Of a stretch of 64,000 bases of DNA, positions 11,009 to 20,772 are shown one piece after another. Under the pieces are notes generated by a model. The model was not told the origin of the DNA and did no database searches. It saw nothing but the letters and a program-made list of their open reading frames with translations. This DNA comes from Salinicola halophyticus (GTDB lineage: Bacteria; Pseudomonadota; Gammaproteobacteria; Pseudomonadales; Halomonadaceae): contig NZ_PZJN01000006.1 of NCBI RefSeq assembly GCF_003206695.1, positions 442,850-506,849 of the forward strand. Reading direction: 5' to 3'. The position numbers and the translations under genes are program-made. Position 1 is the stretch's first letter. Every line of letters begins with the position of its first letter.

Positions 11009-12622
11009 GTGTCTGATCAACTCGCCAAGAATGTCGGCCATCTGATGGCGCCGGCCCAGAAGGGATTGCTTGGCCGTCTGCGGCGAGGCATCGAGAAGGA
11101 GGGGCTGCGTGTCGACCCGAAGGGCGCCATCGTGCAGACCGCCCATCCGCACGCCCTGGGCTCCAAGCTGACCCATCCGCATATCACGACCGATTACTCC
11201 GAAGCGTTGCTCGAGTACATCACGCCGGTCTACTGTCGTCCCGGCGATGCGCTCTCGTTTCTCGGAGACCTGGTTCGTTTCACCTATCGCCAGCTCGACG
11301 GAAAGGACGAGTGGCTGTGGCCGGCCAGCATGCCGGCGCGCCTCGACGGCAACGACAGCATCCCCCTTGCCGACTACGGCACCTCCAACGTCGGCACCAT
11401 GAAGCACGTCTACCGCAAGGGACTCGATGCGCGTTACGGCCGGATCATGCAGTCGATTGCGGGGATTCACTACAACGTGTCGCTGCCGGATGATATCTGG
11501 CCGCTGCTGCAGGAGCTGGAGGGACGCCAGGACGAATCGCTGCAGGGCTATCGCTCGACACGCTACTTCGACCTGATCCGCAATTTCCGCCGCAACAGTT
11601 GGTTGCTGCTTTATCTGTTCGGGGCGTCGCCGGCGCTGGATCGCAGTTTTCTGGGCAAGGACGGTGGCGACAATCGCTGCGACAAGCTCCAGTCTCTGGG
11701 CAAGGAAACGCTTTACGCGCCCTACGCGACCAGTCTGCGCATGTCCGATCTGGGCTATCAGAACAAGGTGCAGGAGCAGTTGAAGATATGCTTCAACTCG
11801 CTCTCCAACTACGTGGGCACCCTGCGCCATGCGATTTCCGCCGAGTGGCCCGATTATCGTCGCATCGGCGTCGAGGTCGACGGCGACTGGCGTCAGCTGA
11901 GTGCCAATATTCTGCAGATCGAGAACGAATACTACAGCGACATCCGGCCCAAGCGTGTGGCGCGTTCCGGCGAGACGCCGACGCAGGCCCTCGAGGCGCG
12001 CGGCGTCGAATATATCGAGGTGCGCTGTCTCGATCTGAACCCGTTTTTGCCGCTGGGCATCGATGAGCCGCAGATGCGTTTCATGGATACCTTCCTGCTG
12101 TGGTGCCTGCTCTCCGAGAGCCCGTGGATTCCGGATGAAGAGTGCGATCGCCTCGACGACAATCGTCGGCTGGTGGTCGAGCGGGGGCGCGATCCGGAAC
12201 TCGAGCTCCAGATCGGTGAACGTCGTGTGCCACTGCGCACCCGCGGGCACGAGATCATCGACGGCCTGCGCCAGGTCGCCGAGCTGCTCGATGCGATCGA
12301 AGGCGATGACCTCCATGTCGCCGCCATCACCGCGATCGCCCCGCGTCTGGATGATCCCGAGCTGACACCATCTGCCCAGATGCTGCGGGCGCTGGAAGCG
12401 CATGGCGGTGAATGGGCCGATCTGATGACCGATCTGGCCAAGTCGCAGGGCGAGGAGTGGCGCTCGACGCCGATGGACGAGGCGCGCGCCTCGCTGTTTG
12501 CGCAGCTGGTCGAGACGTCGCATCAACAGCAGCATGATATCGAGGCCGAGGATCACCTCTCGTTCGCGCAGTTCATCGCCGACTATTTCCAGCGGGCGAG
12601 GGAACCTCGTTCCGCAGCGTGA
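11009..12622 (+). CDS. gshA: Glutamate-cysteine ligase
   Basis: This is an E. coli-type (class I) glutamate-cysteine ligase of about 537 residues, catalysing the first step of glutathione synthesis. Recognisable segments are GIEKEGLRV near the N terminus, THPHITTDYSE, SIAGIHYNVS and the C-terminal ESPWIPDEECDRLDDNR region. I prefer GTG 11009 because AAGG at 10997-11000 sits 8 bases before it; the GTG at 11000 overlaps that site. The stop codon lies inside a 16-bp direct duplication (12619-12634 and 12635-12650). Glutathione made here would feed the frmA/fghA formaldehyde route at 50-52 kb. Confidence 0.95.
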   Translation: MSDQLAKNVGHLMAPAQKGLLGRLRRGIEKEGLRVDPKGAIVQTAHPHALGSKLTHPHITTDYSEALLEYITPVYCRPGDALSFLGDLVRFTYRQLDGKDEWLWPASMPARLDGNDSIPLADYGTSNVGTMKHVYRKGLDARYGRIMQSIAGIHYNVSLPDDIWPLLQELEGRQDESLQGYRSTRYFDLIRNFRRNSWLLLYLFGASPALDRSFLGKDGGDNRCDKLQSLGKETLYAPYATSLRMSDLGYQNKVQEQLKICFNSLSNYVGTLRHAISAEWPDYRRIGVEVDGDWRQLSANILQIENEYYSDIRPKRVARSGETPTQALEARGVEYIEVRCLDLNPFLPLGIDEPQMRFMDTFLLWCLLSESPWIPDEECDRLDDNRRLVVERGRDPELELQIGERRVPLRTRGHEIIDGLRQVAELLDAIEGDDLHVAAITAIAPRLDDPELTPSAQMLRALEAHGGEWADLMTDLAKSQGEEWRSTPMDEARASLFAQLVETSHQQQHDIEAEDHLSFAQFIADYFQRAREPRSAA

Positions 12623-12650
12623 GTCTGTGAACCCGTAAGTCAGTGAACTC
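12619..12650. repeat. 16-bp direct duplication over the gshA stop codon
   Basis: GTGAGTCTGTGAACCC is followed directly by GTAAGTCAGTGAACTC, with three mismatches. The first unit contains the gshA TGA, and the pair supplies stop codons in all three frames within 19 bases. Confidence 0.75.
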
Positions 12651-12760
12651 ATCGCGCTCGACGGCAGTCGTCAAGCCCGGCGTCGAGCTCGGTATTCGAG
12701 GCCGGCTGCTGCGGAGTGAGCCGTCAACGTCGAGCCATTCGGCATGGATTGGGGTAGGAC

Positions 12761-13315
12761 ATGAAAATCGAGCATTGGGTGGCGCAGGCTAGCACTCGCC
12801 GATGGTGCGTGCTGGGCCTGTTGATGTGCTGTTTCATGATGGCCGTCGCGCTCTTCCTGCAATACGGCATCGGCCTCGAGCCGTGCCCGCTATGCATCTT
12901 TCAGCGCGTCGCCGTGATATCGGCGGGCATCGTCTTCCTGATCGGCGCGATCCACAATTCCGGGCGCGGTGGCGGCCTGGTCTACGCCGTGCTCTCGATG
13001 ATCGCGGTTCTCGGCGGCATCGTCGTCGCTGGCCGGCATGTGTGGTTGCAGACCCTACCTCCGGATAGTGTGCCTAGCTGCGGGCCTGGCCTAGACTACA
13101 TGATGGACATGCTGCCGCTGTGGGACGTGATGGCCCGCGTACTGCACGGTTCCGGCGAGTGCGCGGCCGTGGAGGGCGTGTTCTGGGGTGTTACGCTGCC
13201 GCAGTGGACGCTGCTGGGCTTCGTCGTCATGGCCATCATTCCGGTGATGATGATCGTGTCCCGAGTGCGCTACAGTGGCAAAACGGTTCGCGAACCGATG
13301 GGGCAGGCGTCCTGA
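12761..13315 (+). CDS. dsbB: Disulfide bond formation protein DsbB
   Basis: The 184-residue inner-membrane protein has four predicted transmembrane helices. Both periplasmic cysteine pairs are present: C42/C45 in EPCPLCIFQR and C107/C134 in the second loop. DsbB reoxidises DsbA and passes electrons to quinones. It lies between gshA and rsd; no dsbA is visible in the window. Length and motifs are typical. Confidence 0.94.
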   Translation: MKIEHWVAQASTRRWCVLGLLMCCFMMAVALFLQYGIGLEPCPLCIFQRVAVISAGIVFLIGAIHNSGRGGGLVYAVLSMIAVLGGIVVAGRHVWLQTLPPDSVPSCGPGLDYMMDMLPLWDVMARVLHGSGECAAVEGVFWGVTLPQWTLLGFVVMAIIPVMMIVSRVRYSGKTVREPMGQAS

Positions 13316-13381
13316 AACAGGGTCGGCGTTGTGCCGGACGGCCGGCGACGAGTTTCACGCGGGAGCAGGGAGAGGCTGATC

Positions 13382-13897
13382 ATGCTGGAAGATTGCAAGA
13401 CCGCGCAGGAGCGCTGGGGAGGCGTCCACGCGCTGATCGATCGCTGGCTGGAACAGCGCTACGACATGCTGGTGACGCTGGTCGACCTTCGCGAGTTCTG
13501 CGATGCCGATGTCACGGCGGTGTCCAAACCCCGGATCGACGCGTTCAGTGAAGCGCTGATGGACTACATCAGCGCCGGACACTTCGAGATCTATCCCCAG
13601 CTTCGCGAAGAAGCCAAGGCGTTCGAGGACCGCGAGGCGCTGACGGTGGCCGACAAGCTGCTGGCGCGAGTCGACGCCTCGACGCAGCTGGTGCTGGATT
13701 TCGATGCCGAATATGCCACGCCATCACGCTGCCAGCGCTACACCGATCGTCTTCCCGGCTGGCTCGAAAAGCTGGGTGCGACGATGACGGAACGATTCCT
13801 TCTCGAGGATCAGCTGATCAGTCGTCTGCATGCGGTACACGCGCCGACCGTGTCGGCACGCCAGGCGGCGGACGACCAGTCCGTCCGGACCGACTGA
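13382..13897 (+). CDS. rsd: Anti-sigma-70 factor Rsd/AlgQ
   Basis: The 171-residue protein matches the Rsd/AlgQ family, with an N-terminal helical region beginning MLEDCKTAQERWGG and the conserved RQxLxDYISAGHFEIY-like segment. It binds the main sigma factor and shifts RNA polymerase use in stationary phase. AGGGAGAGG at 13367-13375 precedes ATG 13382 by 6 bases, which fixes the start. The stop codon is the first of three TGAs in a 13-bp repeat. Confidence 0.9.
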   Translation: MLEDCKTAQERWGGVHALIDRWLEQRYDMLVTLVDLREFCDADVTAVSKPRIDAFSEALMDYISAGHFEIYPQLREEAKAFEDREALTVADKLLARVDASTQLVLDFDAEYATPSRCQRYTDRLPGWLEKLGATMTERFLLEDQLISRLHAVHAPTVSARQAADDQSVRTD

Positions 13898-13928
13898 GCG
13901 GAACATCTGAGCGGACCGACTGAGCGGA
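13892..13928. repeat. Three 13-bp repeats starting at the rsd stop codon
   Basis: The 11-mers GACTGAGCGGA, ATCTGAGCGGA and GACTGAGCGGA start at 13892, 13905 and 13918. Each contains a TGA; at 13-bp spacing the three stops fall in the three different frames. Confidence 0.85.
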
Positions 13929-13994
13929 TCTTTCTGCTCGCCGTTATCGACCCGCTTTCGTTCTGCTGCTTTCTTTTCCCGCTCTCGAATCGCT

Positions 13995-14024
13995 ATGAAG
14001 CCCCGGCCATTGCCGGGGCTTCAT
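13995..14024. terminator. Bidirectional terminator between rsd and the HAD gene
   Basis: A perfect 13-bp stem (ATGAAGCCCCGGC and its complement) with a CATT loop lies between two convergent genes. There is no long T run on either side. Confidence 0.75.
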
Positions 14025-14071
14025 GCGTTCTGGCCTGCCGCTGGAGCGCCCGGCGTGGATGATACCGATGT

Positions 14072-14728
14072 CTAGCGCAGGGACAGCACCTGCCAGCCAT
14101 GCTCCTGGGCCAGCGCTCTGAGTTGGTCATCGGGGTCGACCGCCACCGGCGTGGCGACTTCCTCGAGCAGATAACGGTCATTGATCGAGTCACTGTAGAA
14201 CCAGGCGTCGTCCAGGTTCAGCGTGGGTCGGGACTCGAGCCACTCCCGAACGCGGGTGACCTTGCCTTCACGGTAGCTGGGAATGCCCTCGACTCGACCG
14301 GTATAGCGGCCGCCTTCACGTTCCACCTCGATCGCGATGAGATCGTCGACCCCCAGGCGCCGGGCGATCGGGCCGGTGACGAAGCGGTTGGTGGCGGTGA
14401 CGATCAACAGGAAATCGCCACGTTGGCGATGCCATTCCAGCAGCGCTTCGCCTTTTGCCAGGATGTGGGGTTCGATCTTGCTGGCCATGAATTGTCGGTG
14501 CCAGGCGTCGAGCTGTTCTTCGCTGTGCTCGCTCAGCGGTTTCAGCGCCATCGACAGGTACGCCATGATGTCCAGCTGGCCGTCCTGATAGTCGCGAAGA
14601 TACTGATCGTTGGCGCGCCGATAGGCGTCCTCGTCCACGGCGCCCTGTTCTATCAGGAATTCGCCCCAGGCATGATCGCTGTCGCAGCTCAGCAGGGTGT
14701 TGTCGAGATCGAAGATCGCCAGGCTCAA
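14072..14728 (-). CDS. HAD-family hydrolase, SerB-like (subclass IB)
   Basis: This 218-residue phosphatase has motif I FDLDNTLL (residues 6-13 from the chosen start), the SerB-like segment SDSINDRYLLE for motif IV and the threonine of motif II in LIVTATNRF. The family includes phosphoserine and histidinol-phosphate phosphatases; the true substrate cannot be read from sequence. I chose TTG at 14728 because GGGAG lies 6 bases upstream and MSLAIFDLDNTLL matches homologues; a longer in-frame start at 14824 adds an unlikely leader. It is divergent from rppH. Confidence 0.85.
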   Translation of the reverse strand: MSLAIFDLDNTLLSCDSDHAWGEFLIEQGAVDEDAYRRANDQYLRDYQDGQLDIMAYLSMALKPLSEHSEEQLDAWHRQFMASKIEPHILAKGEALLEWHRQRGDFLLIVTATNRFVTGPIARRLGVDDLIAIEVEREGGRYTGRVEGIPSYREGKVTRVREWLESRPTLNLDDAWFYSDSINDRYLLEEVATPVAVDPDDQLRALAQEHGWQVLSLR

Positions 14729-14945
14729 GAGGGACTCCCGTTTTCGTGTGTCAGGGGTGGTAGCGGCGGCCGGGCCGTGCGAAAGAGTATCGCCAGTATC
14801 GCAAACTCCTCTCACGTTGCCCATGTCGCTGCTCGCTAACGATGTTATTTCAAGGTTTTACGGCTGGTGGGCTTAAGGTGTATTGATGCCCTTTCTCGCT
14901 TTGTGGAAGAATGATCCCAACGACGATTGAGCTAAGGTGAACGCT

Positions 14946-15446
14946 GTGATAGACGCCGATGGCTTTCGGCCGAACGTTGGCATCATCATTGCCAACTGTG
15001 ACGGCCAGCTGCTTTGGGCGCGTCGGGCGGGTCAGGAAGCGTGGCAATTTCCACAGGGAGGCATCAATGCCTGCGAAACACCCCATCAGGCTCTCTTCCG
15101 TGAACTCGAGGAAGAAATTGGGCTGACATCCCAGGATGTCGATGTGGTGGCCTGTACGCGAGGATGGCTACGTTACCGTCTCCCCCGGCGCATGGTCCGG
15201 ATGCATTCGAAACCGCTGTGTATCGGCCAGAAGCAGAAGTGGTTTTTACTGAAAATTCGCTGCCACGACAGTCGGGTTTGTGTCGATAGTACGCCCAAGC
15301 CGGAATTCGATGGCTGGCGGTGGGTGAGTTACTGGTATCCTCTGGGGCAGGTCGTCTCGTTCAAGCGCGAGGTCTATCGGCGCGCGTTGCGAGAGTTGGC
15401 GCCCGATTTTCATCGTCTTTCGCTGGAGGAAATGGCGCGGTTGTGA
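14946..15446 (+). CDS. rppH: RNA 5'-pyrophosphohydrolase
   Basis: The 166-residue Nudix enzyme removes pyrophosphate from triphosphorylated mRNA 5' ends and so triggers RNase E decay. The Nudix box is at 38-60 (GGINACE...RELEEEIGL), and the N terminus [12 protein letters not shown] matches E. coli RppH. That fixes GTG 14946, with AAGGTGA five bases upstream, rather than GTG 14937. It is followed by ptsP, the usual gammaproteobacterial pairing. Confidence 0.95.
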   Translation: MIDADGFRPNVGIIIANCDGQLLWARRAGQEAWQFPQGGINACETPHQALFRELEEEIGLTSQDVDVVACTRGWLRYRLPRRMVRMHSKPLCIGQKQKWFLLKIRCHDSRVCVDSTPKPEFDGWRWVSYWYPLGQVVSFKREVYRRALRELAPDFHRLSLEEMARL

Positions 15447-15485
15447 ATCGCCGGAGGAGCCTCCCGGTTTCGAACCCGTTCTGGA

Positions 15486-15593
15486 GAGTCGGTCTTCAAA
15501 GAGTCGGTCTTCAATAAAAAAGGCCGGGCTGTAGGGTCGCCAACTGGAAGGGTCAGCAGTTGAAGGATCGCAAACTGAAGGGTCGCCAATAAA
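15486..15593. repeat. Two adjacent 15-bp tandem arrays downstream of rppH
   Basis: The first array has two copies of GAGTCGGTCTTCAAA (15486 and 15501). The second has four units of the type AGGGTCGCCAACTGA (15533, 15549, 15564 and 15579) with up to four differences. Both have a 15-bp period but unrelated sequence, and both lie within 150 bp of the rppH stop. Confidence 0.85.
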
Positions 15594-15613
15594 CGCGGGC
15601 TTTGCCGCCTGAT

Positions 15614-15641
15614 CCGACACCGGCCCATGGGCCGGTGTCGG
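15614..15641 (+). terminator. Perfect 28-bp palindrome, probable rppH terminator
   Basis: The half-site is CCGACACCGGCCCA; the effective loop is CATG. It lies between rppH and ptsP, and there is no T run. It could equally be a protein-binding palindrome. Confidence 0.6.
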
Positions 15642-15702
15642 GTCGGCCCGGCCACCCAATCGATGCCATCACGAGGATCTCCTCGCCCACAAGAAAAGGC
15701 TC

Positions 15703-17964
15703 ATGCTCGATACCCTTCGCCGCATCGTCCAGGAAGTCAACGGCGCTCGCAGTCTGGACGCCGCTCTGGCCACCATGGTTCGCCGCATCCGCAAAGCGAT
15801 GCGCACCGATGTCTGCTCCATCTACCTGTTCGATCGCGAGCGCGACCGGCTGGTACTGATGGATACCATCGGCCTGCGCACTCAGGCGGTGGGTGTGGTG
15901 ACCCTGCGTCTCGGCGAGGGGTTGGTCGGGCTCGTCGGGCAGCGCGAGGAAGCGCTGAACCTCGAGGATGCTCCCTCCCATCCGCAGTTCCGCTATTTCG
16001 TCGAGACCGGGGAGGAGCGGTTTTCCAGTTTCCTGGGCGTGCCGATCATCCATCAGCGGCGCATGCTCGGGGTGCTGGTGGTTCAACAGCAGGAGAAGCG
16101 CCGCTTCGACGAAGGCGACGAGGCGTTTCTGGTCACCATGGCGGCGCAACTGGCCGGCGTGCTGGCCCATGCACTGGTCTCCGGCACGCTCAACCGCCGC
16201 GCTCAGCCCGACGGCCAGGCGATGTTTTCCGGAGTGGCGGCTTCGCCCGGAATGGCCATCGGTGAGATCGTGGTGATCGCGCCCCCGGCGGATCTGGATA
16301 GTGTTCCCGACCTCATTCCGACCGACCCGGACGCCGAGGTCACACGCCTGCATGCCGCGCTGGCCCACGTCCGTGAAGACATTCGCAAGGCGGGGGCGCG
16401 TCTCGCCAGCCGGATTTCCACCCAGGAGCTGGCGCTCTTCGATGTCTACCAGCAGATGCTGGGGGACGCGGCCCTGGGTAACGAGGTCGAGAAACGCATT
16501 CGCGAAGGGCAGTGGGCGCCGGGGGCGCTCGCCGACGTGGTACGCCGGCACACGCAGTATCTGGAGCGGGTCGACGACGGCTATCTTCGCGAGCGTGCCA
16601 CCGACATTCGCGATCTGGGGCGTCGAGTGCTGGCGCACTTGCAGGAAGGCAACGAGATGACGCCTTCGACCTATCCCGATAACGCCATTCTGGTGGGGGA
16701 CGAGATCAGCGCGGCAACCCTGGGTGAACTGCCCAGGGGGCGGCTCGCCGCCCTGGTGTCGATCCGGGGCTCCAGCAATTCGCATGTCGCCATTCTGGCG
16801 CGGGCGATGGGGATCCCGACCGTGCTGGGCATGGTCGATCTGCCGCTGCCGCGGATCAACGGTGCCAAGGCGATTCTCGACGGTCACCGCGGACGCCTGT
16901 TCGTACGTCCCGATGCTCAGCTGGCCAAGCGCTATGAAAGACTGATCAAGGAGGAGCTGGCGCTGGCAGAGGTGCTGGAGCACGAGCAGCACTTGCCGAG
17001 CGAGACCTCCGATGGCCACAACATGCCGTTGATGGTCAATACGGGGTTGGCGGTGGATGCCGTGGCGCAGCTCAAGCCGCGTGTCAGCGGCGTGGGGCTG
17101 TATCGCACCGAAGTTCCGTTCATGATGAACGAGCGCTTCCCCAGCGAGCAGGAGCAGACCCGGCTCTACCACGAGCAGCTTGCCAGTTTCGCGCCCTTGC
17201 CAGTCGTCATGCGCACGCTCGATATCGGCGGTGACAAGGATCTACCGTATTTCCCGATCAACGAAGCCAATCCGTTTCTCGGCTGGCGCGGAATTCGGGT
17301 CACTCTCGATCACCCCGAAGTACTGATGGTTCAGATGCGTGCCATGCTGATGGCGTCTCGCGAACTGGACAATCTGCGTATCCTGTTGCCGATGATCACC
17401 AGTGTCGACGAAGTGGACACGGCGCTTCGTCTGCTGGCGCGAGCCCGCCAGGAACTCGCCGAGATCGGTATCGAAGTCGCCTCGCCCAAGGTCGGGGTGA
17501 TGATCGAAGTGCCGGCGACGCTCTACCAGCTCGCGGCGCTGGCGGATCGCGTCGACTTCTTCTCGGTAGGCAGCAACGATCTGACCCAGTATCTGCTGGC
17601 GGTCGATCGCAACAACGCGCGGGTATCCGGCCTCTACGATGCCTGCCACCCGGCGGTGCTCAATGCCCTGGCGCGCCTCGCCGAGGAGAGTCGGCAACTG
17701 GGCGTGCCGGCCTCTGTCTGCGGCGAGCTGGCCGGTGACCCTTCCGGCGCGCTGCTGTTGATGGGCATGGGCTTCGATGCGCTGTCGATGAACGCGCCCA
17801 GCCTGCCACGGGTGCGAGCGGCGATTCGGCGGGTCAGCATTGGGGATGCGCGTTCGCTGGTGTCGGAAACGCTCTCGCTACCCACCACGGCTGCCGTCAG
17901 AGCCCACCTGCGCCAGCGGCTGAACGACTGGCAAATCGGGCACCTGCTGCCGCCTCAGGATTGA
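15703..17964 (+). CDS. ptsP: Phosphoenolpyruvate-protein phosphotransferase PtsP (EI-Ntr)
   Basis: The 753-residue protein is the first enzyme of the nitrogen PTS. It has an N-terminal GAF domain (about 17-155), the EI N-terminal domain, the phosphohistidine segment SSNSHVAILAR with H361, and the C-terminal PEP-binding barrel (GSNDLTQYLLAVDRNN near 622-637). It phosphorylates NPr from PEP; no NPr or EIIA-Ntr gene is in the window. It overlaps the convergent NRDE gene by 10 bp at the 3' end. Confidence 0.95.
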   Translation: MLDTLRRIVQEVNGARSLDAALATMVRRIRKAMRTDVCSIYLFDRERDRLVLMDTIGLRTQAVGVVTLRLGEGLVGLVGQREEALNLEDAPSHPQFRYFVETGEERFSSFLGVPIIHQRRMLGVLVVQQQEKRRFDEGDEAFLVTMAAQLAGVLAHALVSGTLNRRAQPDGQAMFSGVAASPGMAIGEIVVIAPPADLDSVPDLIPTDPDAEVTRLHAALAHVREDIRKAGARLASRISTQELALFDVYQQMLGDAALGNEVEKRIREGQWAPGALADVVRRHTQYLERVDDGYLRERATDIRDLGRRVLAHLQEGNEMTPSTYPDNAILVGDEISAATLGELPRGRLAALVSIRGSSNSHVAILARAMGIPTVLGMVDLPLPRINGAKAILDGHRGRLFVRPDAQLAKRYERLIKEELALAEVLEHEQHLPSETSDGHNMPLMVNTGLAVDAVAQLKPRVSGVGLYRTEVPFMMNERFPSEQEQTRLYHEQLASFAPLPVVMRTLDIGGDKDLPYFPINEANPFLGWRGIRVTLDHPEVLMVQMRAMLMASRELDNLRILLPMITSVDEVDTALRLLARARQELAEIGIEVASPKVGVMIEVPATLYQLAALADRVDFFSVGSNDLTQYLLAVDRNNARVSGLYDACHPAVLNALARLAEESRQLGVPASVCGELAGDPSGALLLMGMGFDALSMNAPSLPRVRAAIRRVSIGDARSLVSETLSLPTTAAVRAHLRQRLNDWQIGHLLPPQD

Positions 17965-18749
17965 TTCGCGGCGTTCGCCCTCAGCCGGACGATATTGCCG
18001 TTGGGCACGCCGCCGGGGGCGAATTGCTGCTCTTCCAGCGCGGTGTTCCCGGCCGAGACCGTGACCAGCGTGGTCGCGCGGGTACCGTACTCCTCTCCCT
18101 CGATGAACAGGGGCGAAAGAAACCGCTCTCGATCGCGACCGATACCGGTGTCGGGTAGTTCGCTGTCCGGCGCGGGCCGGGTATCGCGCAGCGATCTCCA
18201 CATCTCGGCTCGCCAATCCTGCGTGCTCAATGCTTGCTGCATCGCATCGCGGGCCCGGAGGAGCTTGGGCCAGGGCGTATCCAGGCTGGCGTTGGAGAGT
18301 CCGTGGAGGCCGGGATCCAGGCGTCGGCAGACTGTCTCACGGCGGCTGTGATGCAGCGCCCAGAGCCGGCCGCCCGCCATCACCAGCAGGTTGAAGCCGG
18401 CGTATTGCCGGGCGCCTTGCGCGGCCAGGTTTTTCAGCCAGCGGGCCGGATCGTCGACCGTCAGCGCCTGGCGCACCAGCTCGCCGCGGCTGGGCGCGCC
18501 TGCCGGCGTTTTGGTCAGACCCTCTCGAACGTTGGCCTGGTTTTCTCGAACGTTAGTCAGTGCCGCCACGCGTGACGCTGTCGCCGCGAGCCAGGTTCCG
18601 CCTGCCAGCAGGTCACGCCCGCCGATCAGGTCGGCGTCTGACCAGCGGTGCAGTGCCCGTGTCGGTCGTTGGTGGAACTCGTCGCGGTTGGCGGCGAGGC
18701 GCAGGGACACCTCGGCGTCCGGCTGCCAGTCGAATACGATCAGGCACAT
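17955..18749 (-). CDS. NRDE-family protein (TANGO2-like)
   Basis: The 264-residue protein begins MCLIVFDW and carries the family NRDEF motif (AANRDEFHQRP at about 18-28) followed by GGRDLLAGGTWLA. NRDE/TANGO2 proteins are widespread; eukaryotic members are linked to heme handling, and bacterial function is poorly known. The start at 18749 is set by the conserved cysteine at position 2. A 21-bp in-frame duplication (18523-18533 and 18544-18554 cores) produces a repeated NVRE motif. The 3' end overlaps ptsP in convergent orientation. Confidence 0.85.
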   Translation of the reverse strand: MCLIVFDWQPDAEVSLRLAANRDEFHQRPTRALHRWSDADLIGGRDLLAGGTWLAATASRVAALTNVRENQANVREGLTKTPAGAPSRGELVRQALTVDDPARWLKNLAAQGARQYAGFNLLVMAGGRLWALHHSRRETVCRRLDPGLHGLSNASLDTPWPKLLRARDAMQQALSTQDWRAEMWRSLRDTRPAPDSELPDTGIGRDRERFLSPLFIEGEEYGTRATTLVTVSAGNTALEEQQFAPGGVPNGNIVRLRANAANQS

Positions 18750-19017
18750 GTGACGATCTCCAGTGGAAGAGGCAAGGGGGAGAGGCAAGGCGAAGGGTGT
18801 CGCCGTCATGACACGACCCCGGTGGCAGCGTAACATGAGCACGCTAGCGGCTCGCGTCGACTCGCACCCTAAGCTCGCGCTCTGGCTCGCCCCTCATGTC
18901 TTGCTCTCTACAGGACCGCTTCATGCCCGCTCCCCGCCCCCCGGCCGTTGCAGTGTCGACGGTAACTGTCTCGATTCGCTCGCTCGATTGCTTCCACGCG
19001 AGGATGGAGGGCGTTCG

Positions 19018-19809
19018 ATGCTGACGGCGGTCGTGATCTATCTGGTGGTTGGCGCCGCCGCCGGTTTGATGGCCGGGGTGTTTGGTATCGGTGGCGGCAT
19101 CGTCATCGTTCCCGCTCTGGTCTTCACCTTCGTCGCACAGGGTTTCGATCCCGCCGTTGTCGCGCATCTGGCGGTGGGTACGTCGCTGGCGACCATCGTG
19201 GTCACCGGCGCTTCGTCGGCCTGGGGGCATTGGCGCCGCGGTAGCGTGCGTCAGGACTGGCTGCGGTTGATGATTCCAGGGCTGCTGGTGGGCGGCATTC
19301 TCGGCGTGCTGCTCGCATCGGCGCTACCCGGGCATGCGCTGACTCGGCTGTTTGGCGTCTTCGCGGTGCTGATGGCGCTGAAAATGCTGTTGACGCGGCC
19401 GCCCGCGACTCAGGGGCAAGTGCCGCGGCGCTGGCCAATGACACTGGCCGGTGCGGTCATCGGCGGTGTCTCGACGCTGTTCGGTGTCGGCGGTGGCGTG
19501 ATGTCGGTGCCCTGGCTTTCGCGTTTCACCAGTCGCATGACGGAAGCGGTAGGTACGTCGTCGGCGATTGGCCTGCCGATCGCGCTGATCGGCACCGTGA
19601 CCAACGTCATCGTGGGCTGGGGTGAGATAACACTGCCCGCCGGGGCCACCGGTTACGTGATGTGGCCAGCCTTCCTCGGTCTCATGGTGACCAGCGTGCC
19701 GATGGCCCGGGTAGGCGTCAAATTGGCTCATGCATTGCCTGCCAGGACGCTGCGACGTATCTTTGCCCTCCTGCTGATCGTGGTGGGAATCAAGCTGATC
19801 ATTGGCTGA
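19018..19809 (+). CDS. TSUP-family membrane transporter (TauE/SafE)
   Basis: The 263-residue protein has about eight hydrophobic segments in two homologous halves. Each half starts with the family glycine motif ([13 protein letters not shown] and [13 protein letters not shown]). TSUP proteins export or import small anions such as sulfite or sulfoacetate; the substrate here is unknown. GGAGGG lies before ATG 19018. It is 38 bp upstream of lgt and may be co-transcribed with it. Confidence 0.88.
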   Translation: MLTAVVIYLVVGAAAGLMAGVFGIGGGIVIVPALVFTFVAQGFDPAVVAHLAVGTSLATIVVTGASSAWGHWRRGSVRQDWLRLMIPGLLVGGILGVLLASALPGHALTRLFGVFAVLMALKMLLTRPPATQGQVPRRWPMTLAGAVIGGVSTLFGVGGGVMSVPWLSRFTSRMTEAVGTSSAIGLPIALIGTVTNVIVGWGEITLPAGATGYVMWPAFLGLMVTSVPMARVGVKLAHALPARTLRRIFALLLIVVGIKLIIG

Positions 19810-19847
19810 CCCGGCGATCTGGACTACCCCGTAGCCAAGGAGAAAGC

Positions 19848-20654
19848 ATGCTGGCTTACCCCGAGATCGATCCGGTGGCCGTGTCGTTGGGCCCGCTCAA
19901 GGTGCACTGGTACGGATTGATGTATGTCATCGGCTTCGTGGGAGCCTGGTGGTTGGGACGACGACGTGCCGATCGCCTGGGACTCAAGCCCGATGATATC
20001 GGCGATATGCTGTTCTACGGCGCGCTGGGTGTCGTGCTCGGCGGGCGAATCGGTTATGCGCTGTTCTACGGTTTCGATCGCTTTCTGGACAATCCGCTGT
20101 GGATCTTCCAGGTCTGGGATGGCGGCATGAGCTTCCATGGTGGTCTGCTGGGCGTACTGCTGGCGGCGCTGCTGTTCGCGCGCAAGCATCGTCTGGCGTT
20201 TTTCCAGCTGACGGATTTCATCGCGCCGCTGGTCCCGATCGGGCTGGGTGCCGGGCGCATCGGCAATTTTATCAATCACGAGTTGCCGGGGCGGGTCACG
20301 GATGTGCCCTGGGCATTGGTCTTTCCGGGAATGGGCGGGCAGGGGCGCCATCCGTCCTCGCTCTACCAGTTCTTTCTGGAAGGCGTCGTGCTGTTCGGGG
20401 TGCTGTGGACGGCATCACTGAAGCCGCGCCAGCGTGGCTTCATCTCGGGTCTCTTTCTGGTCTGCTACGGCGCTTTTCGTTTCCTCTCGGAATTTTTCCG
20501 TCGCCCGGACCCGCAGCTGGGCTTCATCGCCTTCGACTGGCTGACCATGGGTCAGTTGCTGTCGCTGCCAATGATCCTTGCCGGTATCGCACTGATCGTC
20601 TGGTCGCGGCACAATGGCGTCGACGACGCTCGCGCCTCACAGGCCGCGCACTAA
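19848..20654 (+). CDS. lgt: Prolipoprotein diacylglyceryl transferase
   Basis: The 268-residue inner-membrane enzyme transfers diacylglycerol to the lipobox cysteine of prolipoproteins. H97 in SFHGG and the signature [16 protein letters not shown] (134-149) are intact. AAGGAGA at 19837-19843 sets the start. It precedes thyA-folA, as in many gammaproteobacteria. Confidence 0.96.
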   Translation: MLAYPEIDPVAVSLGPLKVHWYGLMYVIGFVGAWWLGRRRADRLGLKPDDIGDMLFYGALGVVLGGRIGYALFYGFDRFLDNPLWIFQVWDGGMSFHGGLLGVLLAALLFARKHRLAFFQLTDFIAPLVPIGLGAGRIGNFINHELPGRVTDVPWALVFPGMGGQGRHPSSLYQFFLEGVVLFGVLWTASLKPRQRGFISGLFLVCYGAFRFLSEFFRRPDPQLGFIAFDWLTMGQLLSLPMILAGIALIVWSRHNGVDDARASQAAH

Positions 20655-20682
20655 TATCCCTTCCGCTCACGGCGGATGTCCG

Positions 20683-20706
20683 GCGCGGCGGGTGTTTCCG
20701 CCGCGC
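20683..20706 (+). terminator. GC-rich hairpin between lgt and thyA
   Basis: A perfect 9-bp stem (GCGCGGCGG and its complement) with a GTGTTT loop and no T run lies 29 bp after lgt. A TAGAAT hexamer 6 bases later could be a thyA -10 element, but I see no matching -35. Confidence 0.5.
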
Positions 20707-20772
20707 GGGGTAGAATAGACTTCGACTGGCTCGTTTTTCTGGACGAGCGACATAATTGAAAGGAACGTGCCC

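Noticed and set aside
15614-15641. 28-bp palindrome as a resolution or attachment site
   Set aside because: Its place just after rppH and the GC-rich stem fit a terminator better; no recombinase gene is near.
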